A program made the position numbers and the translations under genes. From assembly GCA_025667525.1 (NCBI GenBank), contig CM046875.1:285094140-285158139 (forward strand): DNA of 64,000 nt, written 5' to 3'. Below the pieces are notes generated by a model. That model was not told where the DNA came from and ran no database searches. It saw nothing but the letters and a program-made list of their open reading frames with translations. Origin of the DNA: Glebionis coronaria. Its lineage: Eukaryota; Streptophyta; Magnoliopsida; Asterales; Asteraceae. Positions 25,588-37,929 of the stretch are shown in pieces (positions within the stretch are counted from its first letter, which is position 1; each line of letters begins with the position of its first letter).

Positions 25588-26813
25588 TGATGAGACTGCT
25601 TTTATACATAGTCTCATCGTCCAAATTGGGCTTAAAATGCATTAAATATCATCAAAATACCCAAATATATGCTTGTGTTTGTTGCTTGTGTATTTTAGAT
25701 ACGGATATTGAGAAAATGACAAAAGATCACAAGAATCACGCAAAAACGAACACGGGAAACGAAGCCGCACGATGAACCAAGCCCCAATGAAGAATTTTCC
25801 AAAGAAAACCCTTGAAGATTTGAAGAATCATGAAGATTGGTCCTCCATGTTTGAAGAATTGACACTTTATACCCTTGTATCTTCATAATTACAAGTTTGG
25901 TCCCTAAAGTTTGTCAAAATTACAAAAAGGGCCCTTAACATTGAAGAATTGGCAAATTTAGTCCCTCAACAAAACTAAATTGTCAATAATGGTCCTCCAA
26001 GAAGTCAACAAACAAGTTAAAGCCTTGGAGTATGAAGACATGTCAAAATCAGTCCTTGGAATATGAAGAAATTGCACTTATAGTCCTTGTTTCAAGTTTA
26101 TAAACAATATGTGCCAAAATTGCCAAAAGCCCAAACTTAAAAACAAAGGGAATGGAAGTTTATTGCATTTAATACAAAATGAAAGAGTGAAGAAACATGA
26201 GGGGTCAAATCTGCCAAGACAACCTAAGACAATCCCCCACTCACAGCTTGACACATCAGCAACCTTAAACAATCACCCAATCAGAATCAACCCTCCCTCC
26301 ACGTCACACATCCACTCACTTTTAAAACCGGTTTAATTTATTAATTAAACCCTTCCCACCAAAACACTCTTTTAAAATACTTAATCCCCAAAACGGATTA
26401 ACCACCACCTTAAACACCCCATAAACCCTAATTTTTTCTAGGATGAACAATGATCAAATCAAAGGGGTTTTGGGTGATTATTTCCAGATCCTTAATTAAA
26501 CACCTCTTAAACCCAAAACCACCCTTAAACTCCCATCACCATCACCTCACATGTGTGTGCAACCCTCCCCTGCCCCACTATTCACTCTCAAACAAAATGA
26601 GGACAGCAAATCAACATCCCACAGCATTTTCTTGCTCCCAATGGCAAAATGGACGTCCTAGATTGTTTCTACATCACTGGCATCTCAGCTACATGCCAAG
26701 ATCATCACATGGCTTTGTTTTGACTCAAAATTCAAAAATCGTCCAAGGGCAAGATTGGAAGTTCACTTGTTAGGGTTTCTAGTTTCCATTCAGTTCTAGA
26801 ATCACATTGTAGC

Positions 26814-26826
26814 CTCTATATAAAGG
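26814..26826 (+). promoter_or_regulatory. TATA box of Ath-E 5' LTR
   Basis: TCTATATAAAGGC, about 1.2 kb into the LTR, repeated at about 39157-39169 in the 3' LTR. The leader would be about 2.8 kb from here to the PBS. Confidence 0.6.
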
Positions 26827-28349
26827 CATATAGGACTTAGCATAGTTCTGTTCTTGATTTTTCTCCTTTTTCACAAACTTTGTAAAGCCAGTTTATGAAT
26901 TAATATAAATGGTTTAAGTGTTGTTGATGAGAAATATTGAGTTCCCTTTACATTTCAGTTGATTTAAATTATAATTGTTTGAGTTTGGTTTGATATTCAG
27001 CAAAAAGTTTTAAGTTTCCAAGTTTCTGTTTGTTTTTCAAGTTTTTTTTCAGATCTTAAAAATTCATACAAATCTGATACAATGTTGATTAAGTGTGTTG
27101 GATTGATGGTATTTGAGCTTGTGTATGTCCATAACACCATGGCTTGTTCTGGTGTAGTGGGTACCCAAGTTTAAATAGCCCATTTGTTTGGCCTTTCTTT
27201 CTTTTTTAAGTTTATCATAATCTGATCTACAAGCTCAAGCTTTCTTCTAGCTTAATCTATAAGCTAGGAGCAAGTTTTAAGCCTTTTACACAAGCTTGTT
27301 CCCTTTTCTATTAGCAGATTCAAAAAGGAACCACTCTTGTTCATTTTTGTTAAAGTAAAACTCCATCAGAATCTCATCCAAGTTCAGCACAAGCCCGGGC
27401 TTGTTTGGAGGTGGTTTTTCAACCACTAAGGGTCCTGGATGTAGGACCCTTAAGGTAGCACATTGTTTCCCTTTTCCATTTTCATTTTTCTGAAAATTAT
27501 ATGCTTTATGTGATTTTGCATGTTAAGTTGTTAAGTGTTAGTTTAAGTGCTTAATTTTGCTCCTATTAGGGTTGTACGCATGCGAGAAGTGATTTGAATC
27601 AGTTTGATGGTGTTTTGATACCATTTGTTTTGTTAAAAGTTGATTTACAGATTTAAAGGGGTGTTTGGATTTGTGATTTCAGCATCCTTTGTGACAAGTT
27701 TGTGAGTTAAATTTTGTTTGGAATCACTTATTAAGGTAAAAAGGGTGTATGCTAGTTGTTTATTTCAGTTTAATAAGGTTTTAGAGCAATTGCATGCTAA
27801 AATTTTGAGAAAAAAGCATAAAATCAATCACTGCCATTTTTCTGCTTATTTTGTGAAGTTAGAGTACCAATATCTGGATAATCTGTTAGAATAGGGTTAA
27901 TTTAAGTTTGTATGTTGCTTGTATGCTGTTTGGTTGAGAGTTATGCAAATTGTTAAGCTTTGAAATCCATTTGAGTGCCAAGTGTATCAGCAAATACACT
28001 CATTCACATACATACAATATTAGTAACTTGTCTCTTGTGCATTTGGTTTAATCTTGTTTACTACTTGCTTATTTTTGCATTGAATCTGACTCCTTATACT
28101 CCAAAGAGTATAAGGGTGCCTTGTTGTTCACCAAAAACGTCCACAAAAGCAAGACAAGCCCTCTTGTCCTTTATCTTCACAAGTGAAGAACACCATAAGT
28201 GTTCATCAGAAAGTTCATCAAGTCTGGGCACGTTTTGGCTTTCCTAGGCCTTAATCTTGGTCAAAAATTGAATTGTGTTTGAGTTTTTGTGTTTAAATTA
28301 GTTACTGGATTGTGTTTTAAAAAAAAAAGAAGAAAAATTTTGCAAAAAG

Positions 28350-28422
28350 CACACCCTGCCTGGACTCGAACACGCGACCTTGCGTTCCAAGGAGTAACGT
28401 GTTTACCAGTGATCTAGATGGC
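28350..28422 (-). other. tRNA-like relic in Ath-E 5' LTR
   Basis: Minus strand begins GCCATCTAGATCACTGGTAA and contains TGTTCGAGTCC, which matches the Pol III B-box consensus at 10 of 11 positions, at tRNA-like spacing; total length is about 73 nt. The TAGATCACTGG stretch is a weaker A-box match. The T-stem pairs poorly and no 3' CCA is present, so a working tRNA is unlikely. A second copy is at 40693-40765. Confidence 0.4.
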
Positions 28423-29621
28423 TTTTTACGTTTAGTTCTCATTTCAATACTTATTTAAGGTGTTTTTGGTTTTGTGCTTATTTAGCAAACAACTTTTAAA
28501 TAAGCTGTTTCCAGCTTATTTCTCTTAGCTTTTTCTTGCTTAAGATTTTTCCTAGGATTGTATTAGGGTTGTTGATTTTTCTAAGCAAAAATTAGATTTT
28601 CCCCATTATTATTTTATTTATTAGGATTATTTTAAGTTTAATTTTTAGAAAGTCATTTAAAAATAGTAAAAAGTAATTTAAAAATCTGGAAAAATAATTT
28701 TTAGGTTTCTAATCATATTTTTGAGGTTTACAGCTTATTAGGTTTTCAACTTAGCTTATTTTTAATTTTATAGGATTTTAGGGTTTTTAAGCAACTTTAA
28801 AATTTAATATAAAATTATTAAATAGGTTTCAGAAAATTTGGTTTGCATTTTTGTTCTAGTTACATTATTTAGGATTTTTGGTAATTTTTTAGAATTTATT
28901 TACAAACTTTTAATTTTTTTGAATATTTTAATATTATTTTATTATTAAAAATTGAAGTTTCATTTTTTCTAGTTTTTTCATATTTCCTAGGTTAAGGACA
29001 TTAAATTAGGAGTTTTGTCACTTTCCAAATATTTTTTAGACTCTTCAATTAATTTCTAGAATTAATTTAAGATTTAATAGATTTTAATAGTTTTTAAGTG
29101 TTTAAAAATAGTTTAATTTGGTTTTAAAATTTTTAAAAATAGTTTTTAGTTTAATTAGGATATTTTTGAGGTTTATAAACTATTAGACCTTGTTTAAGGC
29201 TTTTTAATTATTAAAAGTGATTTTTAGGGCTTTAATTAGCATTAAAAAGTCATTATTGAATTAATTAAAAGGTTTTAGCAAGTTTGGATTTTTTGTAAAC
29301 TCTTAGAATATTATTGGGGATTTTTAGTAATTTTTAGGAATTTTTAAGCCAAAATTTTAATTTTGGCACTATTTACGGTTTTACGTTTTCGCCTTTTTCG
29401 TCATAGTTTAATCCGTTTTCGTAACCGTCTTTCTCTTCTAATCCCATTTCTTTCTCATTCATATAATCACAAACATTAATCAACTCTTAACACAACGCAC
29501 TTGCCTCCTCGAGAACGAACTCACTTAGGGTCATTCACACACGGTTTTCCTAAATCGTCGTGCACACTTGCCCTATTTTACGCTCTTTTTCCTAAAAGAC
29601 GTGATTTTACAACAATCATTT

Positions 29622-29640
29622 TGGCGCCGCTGCCGGGGAG
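29622..29640 (+). promoter_or_regulatory. Ath-E primer-binding site (tRNA-Asp type)
   Basis: TGGCGCCGCTGCCGGGGAG, three bases after the LTR end, the PBS form typical of Athila. Confidence 0.9.
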
Positions 29641-30363
29641 GCGTGTTGTGTTTTGGTTGAACAATTGTTGTTTTTATATAGCCATAAATAGTATTTGTAT
29701 TAGTATCACTCTACTAATACGTATTATCGGTTTTTCGTTTTTTGTGAATACTATTACTATACTGTATACGTAGAATAGTAAATTTACAAGTACTCCAAAT
29801 ACGTGAGAAATCACAACCTTGACTTGGGAGGTCATTACCCAATCATTGTATTCGAATCTCAAACCAAAGAAAAAGGCAAAAATAGATAAATACTTTCGAG
29901 AAGCTCGATTTTGAGAAATACAAACTATAAGGTGGGTATAAGGCGGTTGTATTTCACGACCTAAAGGAAAAAGGCTCTTAAGTGCTTCGCGCCGCCTCGT
30001 TTCCTCCGCTTGCTTGTGCATATTTTGATTTTGAAAGCTAATCGAGGGTTTTGCCGCCCAAAGTATTACTAAGTATCATATATATTTTCTTGGTTTCTAT
30101 TGATTAAACCCTCTTGAACGATTTGGTGTTCCACCATCGTTCTAAAGTCATCGAAGGCGTTCACTTCACGTGATCGTTTTCATTCCTTGAGGCTTCTTTA
30201 ATCGAGAGATTTGATTAAGGAGGAGATTTGTAGATTTGTGTCTACCTAATACATTCCAAAAATCCAAAAAAAAAGTAAAAACAATCAAAAACCAAAAAAA
30301 TTGAAAAAGTAAAAACACCAAAAAGAATCTTCTTTGCTCGCCTTCTCGTTGTACGTGACGTTT
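29641..30363 (+). other. Ath-E leader
   Basis: About 720 bp between PBS and the Gag start, A-rich towards its end. I see no gene on either strand; the 115-codon minus frame at 29674-30021 has no recognisable feature. Confidence 0.6.
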
Positions 30364-31320
30364 ATGCAAACTCGCTCTAAAGCAAGACGTGCTCGTAAAC
30401 GAAGAAACAAATCCATCACTCCTACTAGTGAGGAGTCTCCTATTGACGAACCCATTATAGTGAAAGAAGCACCCATGGCTAATCGAACTATGATGGAGTT
30501 GCTTCAAGCACCCACCGAGGGTTATGGAGAAGCGATTGTGATTCCCGCTATCCTTGCGGAGAATTTTGAGGTTAAGACGGGTTTATTGTCCATGATTCAA
30601 AACAACAAGTTTCGAGGTGACGAAAAGGACAACCCTCATAACCACATTCGCCAATTTAATCGTCTCACCGCCACATGCAAGTTTAAGGACGTCTCAAACG
30701 AATCTATTAAGATGATGCTTTTTCCGTATTCCTTAGCGGGGCCCGCAAAAAATTGGTTAGAGAAAGAGCCACCCAATTCTATATTGACGTGGAAGGATCT
30801 CGTTTCAAAATTCGTGAACCAATTTTTTCCGCCCTCTAAGACTACGCACTTGAAAAACGAGATTTCAAAGTTTTCACAAGAGTATAATGAGAGTTTTTCA
30901 ACGGCATGGAATAGGTTTAAGGAAATGTTGCACGAATGTCCTCATCATGGTTTTTCCGACTTGCATCAAATTGACACGTTTTACAATGGCTTGAACGATC
31001 ATGAGCGTGATTATCTTAATGCCGCCGCGGGTGGTAATTTTTTGTGTAAGACGGCCGAGGAAGCATTGTTAATCATTGAAAATAGATCTAAGGTGTATAG
31101 TCCTCGTAGCACGTCGAGTGTTCGTAAGACTTCGTCTTCGTCTTCGCCTTCATTGTCACACACCGTTGATGCTTGTCAAATCGAGGCTAATTTGGAGAAC
31201 AAAATTTTTGATATAGTGAAAGGATTGTTAGTTGAGTTTAAAGTTGGTGAACAACCCGCTCCCGCTACGATTAAAGCGGTTGAGGTTTCTTGTATGTATT
31301 GTGGTGGAGCTCACCATTAA
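30364..31320 (+). pseudogene. Ath-E Gag, N-terminal part
   Basis: The frame opens at 30334, but the first ATG is 30364, giving MQTRSKAR, which matches the Ath-G start MRTRSTS. The Athila Gag domain covers about residues 60-250, with LFPYSLAGPAKNWLEKEPP, NQFFPPSKTTHLKNEI and CPHHGFSDLHQIDTFYNGL. It forms the particle that packages element RNA. The frame ends inside the zinc knuckle CMYCGGAHH at TAA 31318-31320, and a second in-frame TGA at 31327-31329 replaces the last knuckle cysteine. The knuckle is therefore destroyed and full Gag cannot be made without readthrough. Confidence 0.9.
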
Positions 31321-31329
31321 TCCGAGTGA

Positions 31330-32253
31330 ATTACCAATGGTGGTAACACTTCGAGTGCCTTCGCGGCCGCGGGAACTTATAACCAAAACGGTCAAGTTCC
31401 TCGCACTAATCAATTGACTCCACCGGGTTTTCCACCAAATCAAAATGCTAACAATTATCGAAACAATCAAGTTGGTTACCAAAGCAATCAAAGGAACAAT
31501 TTTAAGGGTAATAACAACTATGGGAATCAAGGGAGTAGTAGTAGCCAATTGCAAAACCAAAACCAAAACCGTAATTTTCAAAACACGAGTCAAGGTCTTC
31601 AAAATGTTTACACTAAAGAACTTCCAATGGACTTTGTGAATTACGCCACGGCAAATGATAAGATTTTGGAAAACATTCAAGAGCAATTGGCTAATCAAGC
31701 TAGGGACACGGCTAAGAACACCAAGGAGTTAGCTAATTTTGTTAAAGAAAATCTTAGCATGAGGAATGAATTGAAAAATGATTTTGCTAACCAAATTCGA
31801 GGTCAAAACAACAAGATAGAGCAAAGTCATGCTAGGCTTGAACAAAGAATTGACCAAAAAGCCGCTAGTCAAGATTTGAAGTTTAATAGTTTTGATGCTA
31901 AGCTTAATGCCATTTTAGAAGCCGTCATGGGAAACAAAGCCTCTACTTCGAGTGGTCTACCTAGTAACACCGTTTCAAACCCGAAGGGAGAGATGAAAGT
32001 GATTACCACACGTAGTGGTAAGGCACTTAAGGAACCGACTCCTCAACCAATTACTCCAACGGTGGAGGAAATTGAGGAAGAACCCCAGGTGGTGGTCGAA
32101 AAGGGGCATATTTCAATCCCACAAAGTACCGCTCATGCCACACCTACGGTTGACCCATCACCAACATTGGAACACGAGATTCCAAAGGCTATGCCTATGC
32201 CCCAACCCACACCACCCTTGCCTTACCCATCGAGACTTAGGAAGGAGAAATGA
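31330..32253 (+). pseudogene. Ath-E Gag C-terminal / spacer segment
   Basis: Same frame as the upstream Gag, open again after the two stops; the first ATG in this frame is not at a conserved start. Low-complexity Asn/Gln-rich stretch, then a helical part with LANFVKENLSMRNELKNDF, then the conserved KGEMKVITTRSGKA and YPSRLRKEK. It ends at TGA 32251-32253, where Ath-G continues with KEKQKSKDD. Together with the two upstream stops, this separates Gag from Pol in Ath-E. Confidence 0.85.
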
Positions 32254-32286
32254 CAAGAGCGCGACAACTACCAATTTGAGCTTTTT

Positions 32287-35200
32287 ATGAAAATGTTTCG
32301 TGATTTGCACTTTAATGTGAGTTTCGCCGATGCTTTGGTCATGATGCCTCGATTTGCCGCTAACTTTAAGAGTATGTTGAACAACAAGGAGAAATTACAC
32401 CAAATGTCTAGTTGTTCGTCGGTTTATCTTAATCGCATACCTCAAAAAGTCGGTGATCCCGGTAAATTTTTAATCCCTTGTGCAATTCAAGATATGGAAG
32501 AATGCTATGCCTTGGCCGATCTTGGTGCTAGCATTAATTTGATGCCACTTGCAATCTTCAAGTCGCTCAATCTTCCTAATCTTACTCCTTCACGAATGTC
32601 TATTGAGTTGGCCGACCATTCCACGATTCTTGCATGTGGTTTGGCGGAAGACGTTTTTGTGAAAGTGGGGAAGTTCTACTATCCCGTAGACTTTATTGTT
32701 GTTGACATCCCCACGGATCCTCAAGTTCCTCTTATTTTAGGTCGTTCATTTTTAGATACGTCTATGGGTTTAATTGATGTGCATGCTAGAAAGATCACCT
32801 TACGTTTCAACGACGAGGAACTTGTTATAAACGCAACTCAAAATTCTCGACTTTCTCATGTTTATTCCGTTGCTACCATAAATCTCGTTGATATGATCGA
32901 CGTGGTTTGTGAGGAATTTTCACAAGAAGTTTTAGGGTTTGGTGATGAAGAAACTAGTGGCGATCCCACTATGTTAGATCCAATTCTTGATAATTCGACA
33001 CCAACCTTCACTCCTTTCGAAGGTGGTGGTTTTACGTTGGAAGAATTCGATGTTCTACGTACTTGTGATGAAGACCTCGACAACGATGAGGACTTCTCGA
33101 TTATCAAGGATTTTCTTAACGATTTCCCATTTCCTCCAACCGAGGAGGTTATGAGTATCGAGCCTAAATCTTCACTTGAGGAACCACCTATCCTCGAGTT
33201 GAAAGATTTACCTCCTCACCTCGAATATGTCTATTTGGAGGAGGACGACAAGTTTCCGGTTATTATTGCGAAGGATCTTTCGAATGACGAAAAAACCGCA
33301 CTTGTCGATGTTCTTAAGGACCACAAAGGGGCGATTGCGTGGAAGTTATCCGACATTAAGGGAATCGATCCCAAGTTTTGTACCCACAAAATCTTAATGG
33401 AGGAGGATTTCAAGCCAACAATCCAAAGTCAAAGGAGGGTGAACCCCAAAATTCATGACGTCATCAAAAAGGAGGTCCTTAAACTCCTTGACGCGGGAAT
33501 GATTTACCCTATTTCCGATAGCCCTTGGGTGAGTCCTATTCATTATGTCCCTAAAAAGGGAGGGATGACCGTTGTGCCAAACGATGCCAACGAGTTGATT
33601 CCCACTAGACTCGTGACCGGATGGAGAGTGTGCATTGACTATCGAAAGTTGAATGAAGCCACTCGAAAAGACCATTTTCCCTTGCCCTTCATGAACCAAA
33701 TGTTGGAGCGTCTTGCGGGAAACAATTTCTATTGCTTTTTAGATGGTTTTTCCTGTTACTTCCAAATTCCCATCGATCCTCGTGATCAAGAAAAAACTAC
33801 GTTCACGTGTCCATATGGAACGTTTGCCTATCGTAGAATGCCATTCGGACTTTGTAATGCACCAGGAACTTTTCAACGATGCATGATGGCTATTTTTCAT
33901 GATATGATCGAGAAGACGATGGAAGTCTTCATGGATGACTTTTCCGTGTTTGGTGATTCTTTCACTTCGTGTTTGTCGAATCTAGAGAGAATGTTAAAAC
34001 GTTGTGAGGAAACCAACCTTGTGCTCAATTGGGAAAAATGTCATTTTATGGTTAAGAGTGGAATCGTCTTAGGGCACAAGGTCTCGAAAGCGGGGATTGA
34101 GGTAGATCAAGCTAAGGTAGACGTCATCGCCAAATTACCTCATCCCAAAACCGTCAAGGGAGTTAGGAGTTTCCTAGGCCACGCGGGCTTTTATCGTCGA
34201 TTCATCAAGGATTTTTCAAAGATTTCTCGACCCATTACACATCTTCTTGAAAAAGATGCACGTTTTGTATTTGACGAAGATTGTGTACGAGCCTTTGAAA
34301 TCCTTAAGAGGAAACTTACCGAAGCTCCCATTCTTGTTGCTCCAAATTGGAACCTCCCCTTTGAACCCATGTGTGATGCTAGTGATTACGCTATTGGGGC
34401 CGTTTTGGGGCAACGTCATGATAAGCACTTCTTGCCTATTCACTATGCTAGCAAGACGATGACCGAGGCTCAACTTAAATACACTACAACGGAAAAGGAG
34501 TTCCTTGCCGTGGTGTATGCATTTGAGAAATTCCGACCTTACCTCGTCTTGACGAAATGCATAGTGTATACGGACCACTCGGCTATTAAGTATCTCATGG
34601 CTAAACAAGATGCAAAGCCGAGATTACTTCGTTGGATTCTCCTCCTTCAAGAATTTGATCACACCATTGTTGACAAAAAAGGAGCCGAGAATCTAGCGGC
34701 CGATCATCTCTCTCGTTTGGAAGATCCTCACCAAAGTGTTTACGAGCCTAAGGAAATCACCGAAACATTTCCGCTCGAGACACTTGGTGTAGTGAATTCT
34801 AAGCTTGATTCTTCTACCCCATGGTTTGCGGATTTTGCAAATTACCATGCGGGTAACTTCATCATTAAGGGTATGACAACTCAAGAGAAACAAAAATTCT
34901 TTCATGATGTCAAGTTCTACTTTTGGAACGACCCTTACTTGTTTCGAACTTGTGCGGATCAAATCATCCGACGTTGTGTATTTGGCACCGAAGCTTCTAA
35001 CATCCTTAGAGCTTGCCATGAGGGACCCACGGGTGGTCACCACGGTGCTAATCTCACGGCTAAGAAGGTGTTTGATGCCGGCTTCTTTTGGCCTACTATT
35101 TACCGAGATACACAAGATCTTGTGAAGTCGTGTGATGCATGCCAACGACAAGGAAAAGCCTCACAAAAAGATGAAATGCCACAAAATATCATCCAAGTGT

Positions 35201-36018
35201 GTGAGATCTTTGACGTTTGGGGCATAGACTTTATGGGGCCATTCCCATCGTCTCGTGGTAATAAGTACATCCTTGTTGCGGTTGACTACCTTTCTAAGTG
35301 GGTGGAGGCCAAGGCCTTGCCCACCAATGATGCTCGTGTGGTAGTCAAGGTTTTGAAACAATTGTTTTCTCGGTTTGGAACCCCTCGTGCTATCATAGGC
35401 GATCGTGGAACCCATTTTTGTAATGACCAATTTGAAAGGGTTCTAAAGAAATATGGGGTTACACATCGGCTTTCTACGGCTTATCACCCACAAACGAGTG
35501 GGAAAGTCGAGGTTTCAAACCGAGCTTTGAAAAGGATCTTGGAGAGATCCGTTGGGGAAAACCGACAATCTTGGTCGGATAAGTTAGACGATGCTTTATG
35601 GGCCTTTAGGACCGCTCATAAGACGCCCATTGGGTGCACTCCCTATAAGCTTGTGTATGGAAAGAATTGTCATTTGCCTATCGAGTTAGAACACAAGGCT
35701 TATTGGGCCCTAAAGCATTGTAATGATGACATGGAGACCGCGGGAAAACACCAGAAAATGCAATTAAATGAATTAGATGAATTGAGAGACATTGCTTATG
35801 AAAATTCATTGATTTATAAAGAGAAAACTAAAAATTTGCATGATTCTAAAATTAAAAACCGGGTTTTTAACATTGGGGATCAAGTTTTGCTTTTTAATTC
35901 AAGATTAAAAATCTTTTCCGGTAAGTTGAAATCCCGTTGGTCCGGTCCATTCACCGTGACTCAAGTATTTCCGTATGGGACCATCGAGCTAGCTCAAGAT
36001 GATGGTCCTAACTTCTAG
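32287..36018 (+). CDS. Ath-E Pol: protease, RT, RNase H, integrase
   Basis: 1243 codons, open from 32254. The order is: aspartic protease around residue 78 ([14 protein letters not shown]) with [10 protein letters not shown] near 153; RT from about 400, with [13 protein letters not shown], the catalytic [13 protein letters not shown] near 548 and [10 protein letters not shown] near 597; RNase H from about 695 ([25 protein letters not shown]); integrase with a zinc domain (HEGPTGGHH ... CDACQRQGK) near 910-960, first Asp in WGIDFMGPF near 979, second in IGDRGTHF near 1038 and Glu in SGKVEVSNR near 1073. Key residues look intact. TAG at 36016-36018 comes 29 codons before the next stop (36106-36108), so the tail matching Ath-G is lost. 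Expression would need its own start or readthrough. Confidence 0.92.
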   Translation: MKMFRDLHFNVSFADALVMMPRFAANFKSMLNNKEKLHQMSSCSSVYLNRIPQKVGDPGKFLIPCAIQDMEECYALADLGASINLMPLAIFKSLNLPNLTPSRMSIELADHSTILACGLAEDVFVKVGKFYYPVDFIVVDIPTDPQVPLILGRSFLDTSMGLIDVHARKITLRFNDEELVINATQNSRLSHVYSVATINLVDMIDVVCEEFSQEVLGFGDEETSGDPTMLDPILDNSTPTFTPFEGGGFTLEEFDVLRTCDEDLDNDEDFSIIKDFLNDFPFPPTEEVMSIEPKSSLEEPPILELKDLPPHLEYVYLEEDDKFPVIIAKDLSNDEKTALVDVLKDHKGAIAWKLSDIKGIDPKFCTHKILMEEDFKPTIQSQRRVNPKIHDVIKKEVLKLLDAGMIYPISDSPWVSPIHYVPKKGGMTVVPNDANELIPTRLVTGWRVCIDYRKLNEATRKDHFPLPFMNQMLERLAGNNFYCFLDGFSCYFQIPIDPRDQEKTTFTCPYGTFAYRRMPFGLCNAPGTFQRCMMAIFHDMIEKTMEVFMDDFSVFGDSFTSCLSNLERMLKRCEETNLVLNWEKCHFMVKSGIVLGHKVSKAGIEVDQAKVDVIAKLPHPKTVKGVRSFLGHAGFYRRFIKDFSKISRPITHLLEKDARFVFDEDCVRAFEILKRKLTEAPILVAPNWNLPFEPMCDASDYAIGAVLGQRHDKHFLPIHYASKTMTEAQLKYTTTEKEFLAVVYAFEKFRPYLVLTKCIVYTDHSAIKYLMAKQDAKPRLLRWILLLQEFDHTIVDKKGAENLAADHLSRLEDPHQSVYEPKEITETFPLETLGVVNSKLDSSTPWFADFANYHAGNFIIKGMTTQEKQKFFHDVKFYFWNDPYLFRTCADQIIRRCVFGTEASNILRACHEGPTGGHHGANLTAKKVFDAGFFWPTIYRDTQDLVKSCDACQRQGKASQKDEMPQNIIQVCEIFDVWGIDFMGPFPSSRGNKYILVAVDYLSKWVEAKALPTNDARVVVKVLKQLFSRFGTPRAIIGDRGTHFCNDQFERVLKKYGVTHRLSTAYHPQTSGKVEVSNRALKRILERSVGENRQSWSDKLDDALWAFRTAHKTPIGCTPYKLVYGKNCHLPIELEHKAYWALKHCNDDMETAGKHQKMQLNELDELRDIAYENSLIYKEKTKNLHDSKIKNRVFNIGDQVLLFNSRLKIFSGKLKSRWSGPFTVTQVFPYGTIELAQDDGPNF

Positions 36019-37917
36019 GTGAATGGACATAGGTTGAAGCAATACTTTGGCGGGGAAGTTCCATCCTTGAACTACCTCGACCAAGTCACCTTCCCCAATG
36101 ATAATTAGTATTGAGGGGATCGAGTCGAGCTCATGAATCGGTAATAAAAAACGAGGTGCCTCGTGGGGGAGTCCCATGCTTATCCTATGTACATATTATT
36201 GTTTTCTAATGTAGCTTACGTGTGGGGATTTGTGCCCTTCTAACCTTTGTTCCGTGGTTGTTTGTGATATGTGGTTTTTAGATCATGATCTTCACGATTG
36301 GAGCCTCTCGTGTTCGTTTTATGGGAGCACTCAATCGTTTGCTTTGGAGACATTTCTCAATATCCATGATATATCCTTTTGATGTTCTAACCTTAGGTTT
36401 ATAGCACACTTCATAAACGGCTATTACTTATTGGTTACACCCTTTCCATGCTAGATTAGGCATTCGACTACGTCTCTAGTATGGGGGTGTTTGCACCCCT
36501 AGACTCGAAACATTGAGGACAATGTTTAACTTTAGTATGGGGGGGTGAATAGATACTTGCCTTGCCAAACCTTCACGCTTTCCAAAGTTTATCTTTTTGT
36601 TATCGTTTTATTGCAAAATAAGGCTAAAAATGGCCAAATTTTAAATTTTTTCTCATGTTTTATAAGTGTTTTAAGACACGAATGTAGATTTTCCGATGGC
36701 GAGAATAAGAGTAATTTTTGACTCGAACGTGCGTGTTGAGCACTTAGCTTTGATTCCTTAACTACACATTAGGCTAAGTCTCTTAAATGAGGACGAGAAA
36801 TGATAGAGTTAATTATAAGTTACTATGCTAAACGTAGAGTACTCGTATTCTTTCAAAAACTCATGTGTTCTCGTTGTTTGCTTATTCTCCCTTCGCATGT
36901 AAATATTTTTTGCTTAATAAATATTGACTTAGCGGTTTAGTTAGGATTGTTGGGTTTCTAGTCTTTCTAGTAGCTTCCGTGTAATTAAATTGGGAAGACA
37001 TTAAGGTATCGCCAGCGTCACGGTTTTGAAGTATTGGCACCCGAATAATCAAAAGCTTCACCTAATAATAAGATTTCAAGTGCTCACCTAAATCTAGCAA
37101 ACAATTTGAAGCCCCACAAGGCCTAAAATCTATGCAAAAATTTAAAGTGAATCAAGCCTTAATCTTCGAAGTTTTAAAGATCCAAAATTCGCCTTAGCGT
37201 GAGGATATACGTCTTTGGCTAATAAAACCACCGATGAGGCGGATAATAAAAGGCAAGGCAAGACCGAAGTCATAATAAAAGCTTCATGGCGAAGTTGAAT
37301 AAAAGATGGAGGTAAACCAAAGATAATAAGGCCCTTCCATTAGGGGGCGTATAAAAGTCTTGGTAATAAGTCTCATGTTCAAAACCGTTATAAAACCGTG
37401 TTTATCGATTCTTCTTGTCAACTTAATTTTTTAACATCGTTGTCTATTAGGAGGGGTTATTGATTTGATGGTCTTAGTTACACCGTTAGGACTCTATTTT
37501 TAGACCTAAATCTCTATTATCGCATAAGTCAAACAATGTATCCTCGTGAAACATTCAAGACAAAATAAAATATAAGAGATACAACTTAGGAATAATGGGA
37601 GGATAAGTACGTGATTGGGGCATATGAGTAGTGTTAGCATTACTAACTTATAATGACAATGATCTCGTTGCACGCTTGGCATGGAATTGGAGTAAAAATC
37701 GAGGACGATGAAATTATTTCTAACGAAGCATTCACGTGTTCTTATTCTATGAACCTAAACGTCCCATTTGGCGATGAAAATCATACATTATGTCTATAAC
37801 ACAAGTAGTAGTAATAGTAGTAGTGTAGCTAGTTTATCATTCCAATAAAATAAAATTGAATTTTGGAGATGCTACGATACTTTATTCTAGCATTGCGTGA
37901 GGGCACGGAAATGGTTT
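36019..37917 (+). other. Ath-E 3' noncoding region
   Basis: About 1.9 kb with no credible gene. It holds three AGTATGGGGG tracts (36476-36489, 36529-36546 and the functional PPT) and blocks conserved with Ath-G and nAth-N at 36789-36820, 37642-37669 and 37890-37917. Confidence 0.7.
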
Positions 37918-37929
37918 AGTATGGGGGAG
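37918..37929 (+). promoter_or_regulatory. Ath-E polypurine tract
   Basis: AGTATGGGGGAG directly abuts the 3' LTR start TGATGAGAC. Confidence 0.88.

Larger units (their letters stand above)
25588..29618 (+). repeat. Ath-E 5' LTR
   Basis: 4031 bp, starting with a hairpin-capable TGATGAGACT...AGTCTCATC. A TATA box (TCTATATAAAGG) lies near 26814-26826. The remaining 2.7 kb is AT-rich and holds no credible gene; small frames such as 27975-28247 have no family features. A tRNA-like relic lies at 28350-28422 on the minus strand. Confidence 0.95.

Noticed and set aside
26450..26773. 107-codon frame present in both Ath-E LTRs (also 38792-39115)
   Set aside because: Conserved only because the LTRs are nearly identical; lies in U3 upstream of the TATA box.
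27975..28247. 90-codon frame in the Ath-E LTR
   Set aside because: The copy in the other LTR has a different start, with no conserved features; noncoding LTR.
28350..28422. Functional tRNA gene
   Set aside because: T-stem and D-stem pair poorly; kept only as a relic.
33394..33699. Minus-strand frames inside Ath-E and Ath-G Pol
   Set aside because: Shadows of the plus-strand polyprotein, which shows the catalytic motifs.
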